Positions 16,235-25,102 of a stretch of 64,000 bases of DNA are shown in pieces. The stretch covers positions 115,521 through 179,520 of the forward strand of contig DBBX01000028.1 of NCBI GenBank assembly GCA_002292815.1. The letters are read 5' to 3'. The stretch's first letter is position 1, and every line of letters begins with the position of its first letter. Under the pieces are notes generated by a model. It was not told the origin of the DNA. It saw nothing but the letters and a program-made list of their open reading frames with translations, and made no database searches. This stretch comes from Thiotrichaceae bacterium UBA973 (GTDB lineage Bacteria > Pseudomonadota > Gammaproteobacteria > Eutrophobiales > Eutrophobiaceae). The translations under genes and the position numbers were made by a program.

Positions 16235-18325
16235 ATGGCTGACTTATCGAAGTATAGAAATATAGGTATCTTCGCGCATGTGGACGCAGGTAAAACCACA
16301 ACCTCGGAACGCATTTTAAAACTGACCGGTAAAATCCATAAAACCGGTGAAGTACATGATGGTGATGCCACCACTGACTTCATGGAGCAAGAACAGGAGC
16401 GCGGCATTACCATTCAGTCTGCTGCAACCAGTTGTTTCTGGAATGACCATCGAATGAATATTATCGATACCCCAGGACACGTAGATTTCACTATTGAAGT
16501 CTATCGTTCATTAAAAGTATTGGACGGCGGCATTGGTGTATTTTGTGGCTCTGGTGGTGTTGAACCTCAGTCTGAGACCAATTGGCGTTATGCTAACGAT
16601 TCCGAAGTCGCACGAATTATTTTCGTTAATAAGCTCGATCGTATCGGCGCAGATTTCTATCGCGTGATTCAGCAGGTTGAAGATGTTTTAGGCGCAACCC
16701 CCGTGGCCATGACACTGCCAATCGGCATTGAAGATGATTTTGTTGGCGCTGTTGATCTTCTTACCCGTAAAGCATGGGTATGGAATGACGAGAATGACCC
16801 GCTTAGTTATGAAATTCAAGAACCGCCTGCAGATATGGTCGACAAAGTTGAAGAATGGCGCGAGAAGTTAATTGAAGCTGTGGTTGACCAAGACGATGCC
16901 ATAATGGAGAAGTATCTGGAAGGTGAAGAACCGACCATTGAAGAACTCAAGGCTTGTATCCGTAAAGGGACAATCAACCTTTCATTCTTCCCGACCTATT
17001 GCGGTTCAGCATTTAAAAACAAATGTATCCAATTAGTATTAGATGCCGTTGTTGACTACCTGCCAAATCCAACTGAAGTTAAACCACAACCTGAGGTCGA
17101 TCTGGAAGGTAATCCGACTGGAGAAGTAGCAACCGTCGATGCTGATAGACCATTGCGTGCATTAGCATTCAAGATCATGGATGACCGTTTTGGCGCCCTG
17201 ACCTTTCTGCGTATCTACTCCGGCAAGTTAGTAAAAGGAACAGGGGTACTGAATACGTTCACCGGAAAAATCGAGCGTATAGGTCGTATTGTTGAAATGC
17301 ATGCAGATGAACGTATCGAGCTTGATGGTGCACAAGCTGGCGACATTGTTGCAGCAATTGGTTTAAAGAACGTTCAAACCGGCCATACCTTATGTGATCC
17401 AGACAAACCTGCAACATTAGAACCAATGGTGTTTCCTGATCCGGTTATCTCAATTGCCGTTTCGCCAATAGATAAAGCTGCTTCAGAAAAATTGGGTGTG
17501 GCTATCGGTAAAATGATTAAAGAAGATCCTTCTTTCCGTGTTGAGACCGATGAAGATAGCGGTGAAACCATTCTCAAAGGCATGGGTGAGTTACATCTGG
17601 ATATTAAAGTCGATATATTGAAACGTACCCACGGTATTGAAGTTGAAGTCGGTAGTCCACAAGTAGCCTATCGTGAAACCGTTACTAAAACCCTGGAAGA
17701 TAGCTATACCCACAAGAAACAATCGGGTGGTTCAGGTCAATACGGCAAGATCGACTACATCATTGAACCAGGTGAACCTGGCAGTGGTTTCGTATTTGAG
17801 TCAAAAGTGACTGGCGGTAACGTGCCAAAAGAATTCTGGCCTGCGATTGACGGTGGTTTCAAGAAGAGTATGGATCAAGGCGTGCTTGCAGGTTTCCCCT
17901 GTCTCGATTTCAAAGTCACTTTGATGGATGGTGCCTTCCATGCGGTTGACTCCTCAGCTATCGCATTTGAATTAGCTGCCAAGGCAGCTTACCGACAAAG
18001 TATGCCTAAGGCCGGTCCTCAATTAATGGAACCGATCATGAAGGTCGATGTATTTACACCGGAAGATCATGTTGGTGATGTCATCGGCGATTTGAATCGT
18101 CGTCGCGGCATGATCAAATCTCAGGAAGCGGGGCCAACGGGTGTTCGTATTAAAGCTGATGCCCCATTAAGTGAGATGTTTGGTTACATTGGTTCTTTGC
18201 GTACGATGACTTCCGGGCGAGGCCAATTCTCAATGGAGTTTTTACAATACAACCCATGTCCTAAGAATGTGGCTGAGGTTGTTATTGCAGAAACAAAAGC
18301 GCGAGAAGAAGCTAAGAAAAAATAA
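16235..18325 (+). CDS. Translation elongation factor G, second-type (EF-G2-like)
   Basis: A 696-residue five-domain GTPase. G1 is AHVDAGKTTTSE, G3 is DTPGH and G4 is NKLD, followed by domain II and the EF-G IV/V region (YRETVTKTLEDSYTHKKQSGGSGQYGK). It resembles the second EF-G of gammaproteobacteria: it stands alone rather than in an rpsL-rpsG-fusA-tuf operon, and has KLDRIGADF where canonical EF-G has KMDRTGADF. It should bind ribosomes and hydrolyse GTP in translocation or recycling. Its division of labour with the main EF-G is unknown. It ends at a strong terminator. Confidence 0.92.
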   Translation: MADLSKYRNIGIFAHVDAGKTTTSERILKLTGKIHKTGEVHDGDATTDFMEQEQERGITIQSAATSCFWNDHRMNIIDTPGHVDFTIEVYRSLKVLDGGIGVFCGSGGVEPQSETNWRYANDSEVARIIFVNKLDRIGADFYRVIQQVEDVLGATPVAMTLPIGIEDDFVGAVDLLTRKAWVWNDENDPLSYEIQEPPADMVDKVEEWREKLIEAVVDQDDAIMEKYLEGEEPTIEELKACIRKGTINLSFFPTYCGSAFKNKCIQLVLDAVVDYLPNPTEVKPQPEVDLEGNPTGEVATVDADRPLRALAFKIMDDRFGALTFLRIYSGKLVKGTGVLNTFTGKIERIGRIVEMHADERIELDGAQAGDIVAAIGLKNVQTGHTLCDPDKPATLEPMVFPDPVISIAVSPIDKAASEKLGVAIGKMIKEDPSFRVETDEDSGETILKGMGELHLDIKVDILKRTHGIEVEVGSPQVAYRETVTKTLEDSYTHKKQSGGSGQYGKIDYIIEPGEPGSGFVFESKVTGGNVPKEFWPAIDGGFKKSMDQGVLAGFPCLDFKVTLMDGAFHAVDSSAIAFELAAKAAYRQSMPKAGPQLMEPIMKVDVFTPEDHVGDVIGDLNRRRGMIKSQEAGPTGVRIKADAPLSEMFGYIGSLRTMTSGRGQFSMEFLQYNPCPKNVAEVVIAETKAREEAKKK

Positions 18326-18350
18326 TATAACGTTAATTATATTAATTAAG

Positions 18351-18376
18351 AGGCCGGTTATAACCGGCCTTTTTTA
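18351..18376 (+). terminator. Rho-independent terminator of the EF-G gene
   Basis: Perfect palindrome AGGCCGGTTATAACCGGCCT followed by T residues, 25 nt after the stop. Confidence 0.92.
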
Positions 18377-18685
18377 TGGGCAGTGCATAACTCACAGCAG
18401 TCCTGTCTAAGCTGAAACTGTGTAATATTACCCATCAGTAACACATCTAAATCATCTCCATAAAGACAAATATGGAGTTGTCTACAAGCAATTCTGAACT
18501 GTTTTTAGTAACGTAATTTCTTAAATTAATCTTTGAAATCCCTGAATTCAAATATCAAAAAGGTAAAGCCGTGAATCTGAAGATGACAGTAAACGCCTGC
18601 AGATTATTGTCTCGATCTGAAAGACTCAGATAATATATTTAGTGACAACCCTTGACATTAGTCTGATATATTGGAAAATAAAGGA

Positions 18686-18697
18686 ATTGTCGACAAT
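18686..18697. promoter_or_regulatory. Operator copy 1: ATTGTCGACAAT
   Basis: Perfect 12-bp palindrome. It lies 62 bp (start to start) before copy 2. The same pair with the same spacing precedes aceE at 39457-39530. TTGT-N-ACAA cores are typical for GntR/FadR-subfamily repressors, which is an inferred assignment. Confidence 0.85.
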
Positions 18698-18747
18698 ATA
18701 TAAGCATAAATTGAATTTGCTACATACATGGCAGTATTAATGAATAA

Positions 18748-18759
18748 ATTGTCGACAAT
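18748..18759. promoter_or_regulatory. Operator copy 2: ATTGTCGACAAT
   Basis: Second perfect copy, 88 nt before the start codon. It is followed by ATAGATTG, exactly as copy 2 before aceE is, so the shared segment covers 20 bp at both loci. Confidence 0.85.
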
Positions 18760-18847
18760 ATAGATTGAACTAACGTCACGGTCAGCAATGAATACGCATT
18801 AAAGTAGACCCTCATTAAGAACTTAAAAAACTAGGAGAATTTTTCTC

Positions 18848-19606
18848 ATGCCTATACCTGAAGGATATAGTATCCCAATAACCGCACCTCTTTATGAGGG
18901 GCCAACATATAAATACATTCACACTAATACAATTTTATGTGTTTTTCGTACCACTAAGGAAGTAATGGAGAAGGTTGTTCCTAAACCCCTAGTCTATAAT
19001 TCAGACCTCTACATCTATGCATGGGTTAACCACTTACCACGTACCACCGGATTTTGTCATTATAGGGAAATGTTCTTGACCATCCCAGTTGAGTATCCTG
19101 GTAAAGACGGCATGGTTGCTGGTAACTATAATGCGCACCTTTATCTAGACAATGACAGTCCGATTGCGGCTGGTCGTGAGATTTATGGCTATCCAAAGAA
19201 GCTTGCCCGCGTTCATTTTACTGAACAAGAAGATGTATTGACGCGTTCTGTGGAACGAGGCGGACACGAAATCTTTAAAGTTGCTATCAGCCCACGCGTA
19301 TCACTTCCAACAGATCCAATCGATCCATTGGTTGCACAACTCGCGCTGCCATTCATTAACTACAAATTGATCCCATCAGTAGTGGAAGGCGCTAAACCAG
19401 ATGTTGCACAATTAACGCTAATGGAACTGGTTAATTTTCAATGTACTAAACTCGACACAGGTCCAGCTACTGTTGAATTTAATAGTTCACCTGCTGACCC
19501 ATTGGGATTATTCAAGGTAGAAGAAGTAATCGGCGGCTGGTATTTCGAAGGTGGATATGACCTTCCTTATGGATCAGTGCTACACGATTATTTAAAAGAA
19601 AAATAA
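18848..19606 (+). CDS. Acetoacetate decarboxylase family protein
   Basis: A 252-residue protein of the ADC fold. The segment REIYGYPKKLA near residues 114-124 holds the paired lysines, one of which forms the Schiff base in acetoacetate decarboxylase. An upstream PLYEGPTYKY and a downstream FEGGYDLPYG fit the family. True ADC converts acetoacetate to acetone and CO2; relatives decarboxylate or hydrate other beta-keto acids, so the substrate is not certain. Two ATTGTCGACAAT operators precede it, matching those before the PDH operon, which points to joint control with acetyl-CoA supply. AGGAG lies about 10 nt before the ATG. Confidence 0.88.
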   Translation: MPIPEGYSIPITAPLYEGPTYKYIHTNTILCVFRTTKEVMEKVVPKPLVYNSDLYIYAWVNHLPRTTGFCHYREMFLTIPVEYPGKDGMVAGNYNAHLYLDNDSPIAAGREIYGYPKKLARVHFTEQEDVLTRSVERGGHEIFKVAISPRVSLPTDPIDPLVAQLALPFINYKLIPSVVEGAKPDVAQLTLMELVNFQCTKLDTGPATVEFNSSPADPLGLFKVEEVIGGWYFEGGYDLPYGSVLHDYLKEK

Positions 19607-19670
19607 TTCAAAAGTTCATTAATGACTGAAGCTCTATTATTTAGTTATTATTGAAATGATGTCCAAACTG

Positions 19671-19707
19671 AGCGGGATCGAATTTATATTCGATTCCGCT
19701 TTTTTTA
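19671..19707 (+). terminator. Rho-independent terminator after the acetoacetate-decarboxylase-family gene
   Basis: Long stem AGCGG-ATCGAAT paired with ATTCGAT-CCGCT, followed by seven T residues. Confidence 0.9.
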
Positions 19708-19737
19708 TCTGCAATACAGTAATATCCTCTATCAACA

Positions 19738-20559
19738 ATGACTACAGATAAAGAAGATTTTGTCACATCAACCATAAACTATTCTTTAGATAATGGGAGC
19801 CCGCTTGACTATTATTTTTATGAACCAGATCCATCTATTGAACTGAACCCGCCGGGAACAGACCACCACGAAGTAAAGATCTTAAATGGATGGTCAAGAG
19901 TGGATGAGTTTTCACATGATCGCGAAGGCTTTGAATTAAAACCCATTAGCAATAGTTTTGACCAGTTTGATGATAACGATGCCATTAAGAAATTATTTTA
20001 CCCAGTGATTGTTGAATTTGTAAAACAGCACACGGGGGCAAACCGGGTAGAAGTATTTGATCACACCATTCGAAAACCCATGTCAGAAGAGTTAAAGGAT
20101 CAAACTGATGTACAACGGCCAACGGTGCAATTGGCTCATAGCGATTACACACCAAAATCAGGTCCTCAACGCGTCAGAGAAATATTGCCTAATGACGCTG
20201 AACAGTTACTAAAACACAGGGTCGCATTCTTTAACGTTTGGAAGCCGCTGTACCGAACAGTGGAAGAATTTCCCTTGGCTGTGTGTGATGACACTACTGC
20301 TGTTGAAGAAGACAAGTTAATAATGGAACTTAAATACAGTGACCGCACGGGTGAAATATACGTGTTGCGCTATTCACCAACACACCGCTGGTATTACTTT
20401 CCAAGAATGACGCCTGAACAGGCTCTATTATTAAAAACTTACGAAACCGAACCCGACCGTGCAAGTTCCATGGGACATAGCGCCTTTGAAGACCCTACCT
20501 CGCCTGCCAATGCCTCGACTCGTGAAAGTATCGAAGTACGAACAATGGTTTTTTTCTAG
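19738..20559 (+). CDS. CmcJ/NvfI family oxidoreductase
   Basis: A 273-residue protein matching the CmcJ/GA4-desaturase-like family: HSDYTPKSGPQRVRE near residue 140, FFNVWKPLYRTVEEFPLAVCD near 165-185, HRWYYFPRMTPEQALL near 220 and a C-terminal SAFEDPTSP plus ARES-like ending (TRESIEVRTMVFF). Members act in cephamycin and fungal secondary metabolism; bacterial homologues are uncharacterised. The His-x-Asp and a later His suggest Fe(II)/2-oxoglutarate-type chemistry. It starts 31 nt after a terminator and ends at its own terminator, so it is a separate unit. Confidence 0.82.
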   Translation: MTTDKEDFVTSTINYSLDNGSPLDYYFYEPDPSIELNPPGTDHHEVKILNGWSRVDEFSHDREGFELKPISNSFDQFDDNDAIKKLFYPVIVEFVKQHTGANRVEVFDHTIRKPMSEELKDQTDVQRPTVQLAHSDYTPKSGPQRVREILPNDAEQLLKHRVAFFNVWKPLYRTVEEFPLAVCDDTTAVEEDKLIMELKYSDRTGEIYVLRYSPTHRWYYFPRMTPEQALLLKTYETEPDRASSMGHSAFEDPTSPANASTRESIEVRTMVFF

Positions 20560-20582
20560 CGATTTCAATATTGTTAAATCTA

Positions 20583-20607
20583 AAGCCGGCTTGTCCGGCT
20601 TTTTTTA
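20583..20607 (+). terminator. Rho-independent terminator after the CmcJ-like gene
   Basis: AAGCCGG-CTTGT-CCGGCTT stem followed by a T run. Confidence 0.9.
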
Positions 20608-20715
20608 TTGTCTAAAAAAACAGTTAATTTATTTAATATAATTAACCCGTTTCTGAATTCCATCCGTTTAAGCCAGTAAGTATTAAAAAATCGTTTTACT
20701 AACTGGAGAATAACA

Positions 20716-22176
20716 ATGCAATTCATCTTTTTTAATGACGCTGTTAAAGCCTTAAGCCTTGCAACATTAATTTTTACAGCATCTATTGCACATGCAACAG
20801 AGCAAGAAAAAATCACTACTTTAGATGATCAACATTCTGTTGCTGTGACAATTTATAATGAGAATCTGGCGTTAATAAAAGACCAACGCACTATAGACCT
20901 TAATAGCGGTTTTAATCTTCTCGCCTTTCGCGGTGTCAGTGCCACGATGCGTCCTGAAACTTCCCTATTAAGAAACATCAATAACACCAGAGGTCTTAGC
21001 ATTCTCGAACAAAACTTTGATTTTGACTTGCTGACGCCACAAAAACTATTGGAAAAATATGTCGGTAAGGAAATCAATATAGCAACAATGAATCCCATAA
21101 CGGGAGAAGAGATAATTGAACAAGCGACCGTATTAAGTACTAATCAGGGTGTGGTTGTTAAGATAGGAAATCGAATTGAAACAAATCCACGCGGGCGTTA
21201 CATATTTGATAAAGTCCCAGAAAACCTACGTGACCAACCGACACTGGTTATTCAACTTAATAGCCAGTCATCAAAACCACAAGACGTCGAACTTAGTTAT
21301 CTGACATCTGGCTTATCATGGAAAGCGGATTATGTCGCTGAACTTAATGCAGATGATACTAAACTTGATTTGATGGGTTGGGTCACGCTAAATAACAAAA
21401 GCGGCACAACATATAAAGATGCCAAATTGCAACTTGTTGCCGGTGACGTCAATGTTGTCAAACACGATTTTAGACAACGACGTGATAACAGACCTATGGC
21501 TGCCATGAAATCTGTCATTGCCGAAGATAGCATGTCGGAAGAAAGCCTGTTCGAATACCATCTCTATAGCCTTAACCGTCTAACCACACTCTCAAACAAT
21601 CAAACCAAACAAGTTTCTTTATTAACCGCTGCACAAGTACCTGTGAATAAAGAGTTTCTATTGCAGGGCGCACCCTATTACTATCAAAGCAGTTACGGCA
21701 ATATTGGTCAAAAACTGAAGGTCGGCGTCTATGTCGAATTTAAAAATAAAGAAAAGTCTGGTTTAGGTTTACCACTTCCCAAAGGCATAGTACGTGTCTA
21801 CAAAAAAGACAAATCTGGAAATGCTCAGTTCATTGGCGAAGATAAGATTGACCACACACCAAAGAATGAAGATGTACGATTAAAACTCGGGGACGCCTTT
21901 GATATCACCGCTGACAAGAAACAAAGCAATTTTGAAAAGCGTAATGCCTATGGAAAATATAATCATGCTTTTGAAAGTGCGTATGAGATAAAACTTAAAA
22001 ATGCAAAATCAGAAGCTGTCACCGTTGTCGTTCGCGAACCCGTACCAGGCGACTGGAAGATGTTGGAACAAAGCCATCCTTTTAAAAAAGTGGCCGCAGG
22101 CACAGCCGAATGGCATATTGAAGTGCCAGCAGAGAGTAGTACTACGTTGAATTACAATGTACTGGTAAGATACTAA
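20716..22176 (+). CDS. DUF4139 domain-containing secreted protein
   Basis: A 486-residue protein with a signal peptide (hydrophobic residues about 12-26, cleavage near IAHA). The DUF4139 body follows: VTIYNENLALIKDQR at the start of the mature protein, LSYLTSGLSWKADYVAELN near residue 200, VTLNNKSGTTYKDAKLQLVAGDVN near 225, and a C-terminal beta domain with VREPVPGDWKMLEQS. The family is widespread, secreted or periplasmic, and functionally uncharacterised. It has its own ribosome site and terminator. Nothing suggests damage. Confidence 0.88.
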   Translation: MQFIFFNDAVKALSLATLIFTASIAHATEQEKITTLDDQHSVAVTIYNENLALIKDQRTIDLNSGFNLLAFRGVSATMRPETSLLRNINNTRGLSILEQNFDFDLLTPQKLLEKYVGKEINIATMNPITGEEIIEQATVLSTNQGVVVKIGNRIETNPRGRYIFDKVPENLRDQPTLVIQLNSQSSKPQDVELSYLTSGLSWKADYVAELNADDTKLDLMGWVTLNNKSGTTYKDAKLQLVAGDVNVVKHDFRQRRDNRPMAAMKSVIAEDSMSEESLFEYHLYSLNRLTTLSNNQTKQVSLLTAAQVPVNKEFLLQGAPYYYQSSYGNIGQKLKVGVYVEFKNKEKSGLGLPLPKGIVRVYKKDKSGNAQFIGEDKIDHTPKNEDVRLKLGDAFDITADKKQSNFEKRNAYGKYNHAFESAYEIKLKNAKSEAVTVVVREPVPGDWKMLEQSHPFKKVAAGTAEWHIEVPAESSTTLNYNVLVRY

Positions 22177-22200
22177 ATAACTAATTTATCTTTAACTGAC

Positions 22201-22226
22201 AAAAGGCCGGTTATCCGGCCTTTTAT
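22201..22226 (+). terminator. Rho-independent terminator after the DUF4139 gene
   Basis: AAAAGGCCGG-TTA-TCCGGCCTTTT stem-loop with T tail, 24 nt after the stop codon. Confidence 0.9.
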
Positions 22227-22329
22227 TTTACGGCATCAGAAATTACACTAATAATCATAGCCAATAATTTATTATCTACATATAGAATTTAAGCATGTTT
22301 AATATTCCTTTTATGATATTTACATCTCT

Positions 22330-23862
22330 ATGTTAAATAATGCTTTTTTCATTCTAGTAATCACATCTTGCATCACCGGATGCTCTACCCTTACGCAACA
22401 ACACGTCGGTTATCCTGACAACACAGATCTTGTTACTCAATGCAGCAAAGCCTATTCATTAATAGCAACATCAATTAAACATGCGGGTGTCACAGATGCT
22501 GAAGCTTATCCAATAAAAGGATATCCTTATTTAAGAAGCAGTCGTTTTCTTACTTCATTTTTAGATAAGGTCAATGATGAAAATTCAATTTCTGCGTGGA
22601 TGGATGAATTGATACTACTCGATCAACAAGCAAAAACTATTGAGGTAATGAACTTGCCAATTAGGGCAAGAAATTCACTGATTACAGAAGTAAAAAATCA
22701 GACTGGAAAAAACTGGGGCATTAATGACGTCATTAATGAATGCCCGTCAGAACTAAAGAAGTTTGATATAGAAATACCTGAAAGAATAGCTCAAATCAAA
22801 AATGCTGCTGATATACCAGATGATTACTCATTAATAAAACGTACTATAGGGTTGTATCCATTGACAAAATATATTGCTTACAATGGATATCAACAATGGA
22901 AAAAGAATAATCTAGATACGTTTACAAACTCAAAGAGTATAGACGGCTGGAATGGAAGCCCTGTAGTTTATAAACCTGCAACATCGTCACTTCTAGACTC
23001 ATTGGAAATTGCAAACATCATTCAACAATCACGTGACCTTGATTTAAACATCCCTTTGTTGAATCAGACGCAATTAAAACAACTGGCTGAACATTTTGCT
23101 CCTGTTCTCCTTATTGATGAGATAAGCGATGCTGACAAGATAGGACATCCTCTTTGGTCAGATGCTAATAGACCTGTAATCGATACGACAAGGCCGGTTA
23201 GCTTTGTACGTCTATCACATACCTGGTTTGAAGGTTCTGTTTTACCACAATTGGTTTATACAATTTGGTTTACAGAGAGGCCAAAAACATCAAGCTGGGA
23301 CATTCTTGGAGGTAATCTCGATGGCATTATTTGGCGAGTAACCATAGACAACAATGGCAAGGCGCTAATCTCAGATAGTATTCACCCTTGCGGTTGTTAT
23401 CATCTTTTTTTTCCTGGATCAGGGCTTATTAAAACCACTGAAGAATTAAATAATACGGGTTTAAGCGAAACTATAGAAGCACCACAAATCTTGCCTGAAA
23501 GTTCGATATCTGACCGTTTAACACTACGTCTTTCTGGAAATAGTCATTATCTGCAAGCACTATCAAACGAAAAAAAGCTAAATCGGCATTGGCAAGAAAC
23601 AACTTATAAATTAATCATCCCTGATTCTATTCCTGATTCAGCATTACGCTCAATGCCTCTTACAGATGATGAACACAAGAGTCTTTATAATACAGATGGT
23701 ATCGTAGAAGGAACTGAACGCGCTGAACGCTGGCTACTTTGGCCTATGGGCATACAAAGCCCAGGCGCAATGAGACAATGGGGAAGACATCCCACTGCCT
23801 TCGTTGGACGGCGTCATTTCGATGATCCCTATTTAGTTGATCAAGCATTTTTGAGGAAATAA
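22330..23862 (+). CDS. Uncharacterised lipoprotein, 510 residues
   Basis: The N-terminus is a lipoprotein signal with lipobox ITGC (Cys18). The rest is a large mixed domain without enzymatic motifs that I recognise. Conserved-looking islands are LAEHFAPVLLIDE (about 256-268), LVYTIWFTERPK, GGNLDGIIWRV, IHPCGCYHLFFPG (two cysteines and two histidines, about 353-365) and, near the end, RWLLWPMGIQSPGAMRQW. Proteins with the same TIWF/GGxLDGxxWRV/CGCYH pattern occur in other gammaproteobacteria and remain uncharacterised. The following gene starts 4 nt after the stop, so the two are co-transcribed. Confidence 0.75.
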   Translation: MLNNAFFILVITSCITGCSTLTQQHVGYPDNTDLVTQCSKAYSLIATSIKHAGVTDAEAYPIKGYPYLRSSRFLTSFLDKVNDENSISAWMDELILLDQQAKTIEVMNLPIRARNSLITEVKNQTGKNWGINDVINECPSELKKFDIEIPERIAQIKNAADIPDDYSLIKRTIGLYPLTKYIAYNGYQQWKKNNLDTFTNSKSIDGWNGSPVVYKPATSSLLDSLEIANIIQQSRDLDLNIPLLNQTQLKQLAEHFAPVLLIDEISDADKIGHPLWSDANRPVIDTTRPVSFVRLSHTWFEGSVLPQLVYTIWFTERPKTSSWDILGGNLDGIIWRVTIDNNGKALISDSIHPCGCYHLFFPGSGLIKTTEELNNTGLSETIEAPQILPESSISDRLTLRLSGNSHYLQALSNEKKLNRHWQETTYKLIIPDSIPDSALRSMPLTDDEHKSLYNTDGIVEGTERAERWLLWPMGIQSPGAMRQWGRHPTAFVGRRHFDDPYLVDQAFLRK

Positions 23863-23866
23863 CAAG

Positions 23867-24601
23867 ATGCGAAAAATTGGCACTGTATTTATCTTACTGC
23901 TGTTAATTTGTAATACTGCTTTTGCAAATAATCTTGAGCAAGCAGAGCAGCTTTATCATATTGGTAAATACAGTGATTCAGCTCAATTGGCCAGAACGAT
24001 AAAAACTGCAGATGCATTTTCTTTGGCCGCAAAAGCAACATTAGTTGAAGGTACTTTTATTGCGCCTGAAAAAGATAAGTTTTCTTTATTTCAGCAAACT
24101 ATTGAAGATGCCAAAGCAGCATTGACTTTAGATTCAAAGCATATTGATGCGCATCTACAAATCGCCTTAGCATTAGGATCAATTGCCGATCTAAGACATC
24201 CCATAATTGCCTATTTAAAAGGCTATGCGACGGAGGGAAAGCAACATCTTGATACCGCCTATTCCCTGGCACCGAACGATGCATGGGTAAATGGTTTGCT
24301 CGGTATCTGGCATTTACAAGTCGTAAATCGTGCCAGCGCCCTACTTGCTGATAATATCTATGATGCAAATATCAAAGATGGATTACATCATTGCAATAAA
24401 GCAAAACTGATGGACGGAGTTGACCTACAAATTCTTTATGGATGCGCAATATCTCTATATGAATTTGATGAAGAACCCTACACAAAAAAAGCATCCCACA
24501 TATTGAGATTAGTAGTAGAAAGACCCTCCTTCGACGCTACGGAATCATTCATTATTAAGCTCGCAAAAAATAGACTTAATGTAGAACTATTACGAAATTA
24601 A
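23867..24601 (+). CDS. Secreted TPR-like repeat protein, unknown function
   Basis: A 244-residue protein with a signal peptide (cleavage near NTAFA, residue 20) and a helical repeat body. AEQLYHIGKYSDSAQLART and ALTLDSKHIDAHLQIALALG have the spacing of TPR helices. It sits 4 nt after the lipoprotein gene, so the pair probably forms a functional unit in the envelope. TPR proteins usually provide protein contacts; the partner is presumably the upstream lipoprotein. No enzymatic motif is visible. Confidence 0.72.
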   Translation: MRKIGTVFILLLLICNTAFANNLEQAEQLYHIGKYSDSAQLARTIKTADAFSLAAKATLVEGTFIAPEKDKFSLFQQTIEDAKAALTLDSKHIDAHLQIALALGSIADLRHPIIAYLKGYATEGKQHLDTAYSLAPNDAWVNGLLGIWHLQVVNRASALLADNIYDANIKDGLHHCNKAKLMDGVDLQILYGCAISLYEFDEEPYTKKASHILRLVVERPSFDATESFIIKLAKNRLNVELLRN

Positions 24602-24728
24602 TTATCTCTATAGAAAATTTATATGTCTGCTTTTCATAAAGGGAGATAATGTAAATATGCAGCTACAGAGCCAAAGCGGATATAGTAAAAAACTGCTAAA
24701 TATACAATGAGATTTTTTAAATTCTTCC

Positions 24729-24866
24729 TTACTCGGCATAATCTGCCGATTGCAATCGGCTTCTCAATTCATTCGGCGTGCAATCATAATGACGCTGAAA
24801 TGATTTGCTCAGCGTCCTGGCTGACCCGAAGCCTATCCGACTTTGAACCCCGAGTAGCAAGGCTCT
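24729..24866 (-). pseudogene. Remnant of an AraC-family regulator (C-terminal end only)
   Basis: On the minus strand about 45 codons, ending with a stop at 24731-24729, read as the second helix-turn-helix of an AraC regulator: QSRIGFGSARTLSKSFQRH, then TPNELR. The usual GF-S-R-x-F-x-R-x-x-G-x-x-P-x-x-R spacing is kept. No start or first helix-turn-helix follows upstream, so the gene is truncated. The rest of the 500-nt gap (24602-25102) contains only the typA terminator and no recognisable gene. Confidence 0.75.
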
Positions 24867-25032
24867 AGAGCCTCTCTTAATCGAAAGGTTTAGTGTTGAT
24901 TAATTTGGTTTTCTAACTACGCGTCCGTTCACTACAGTCTGCTTTCAGTACGAAACGGTTGTTAATTGATGTTTGTAGTAATGTCCGCTTATGGCCGTTC
25001 TCAGAACACAAATTAAACTACGACAAAGCAGA

Positions 25033-25068
25033 CATAAAAAACCGTGATACAAATTATGTAGCACGGTT
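25033..25068 (-). terminator. Rho-independent terminator of typA
   Basis: Read on the minus strand, AACCGTG and CACGGTT form the stem around a 15-nt loop, followed by TTTTTATG, 34 nt after the typA stop. Confidence 0.75.
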
Positions 25069-25102
25069 TTATTTAGATTTATTCTTTTAGAACTAAGTAT
25101 AT

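Larger units (their letters stand above)
18380..18847. other. Long intergenic region before the acetoacetate-decarboxylase-family gene
   Basis: About 470 nt without a gene. The right half carries two ATTGTCGACAAT operators, listed separately. TTGACA at 18652-18657 is a candidate -35 without a convincing -10 partner. The left half (18380-18640) shows nothing recognisable. Confidence 0.6.
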
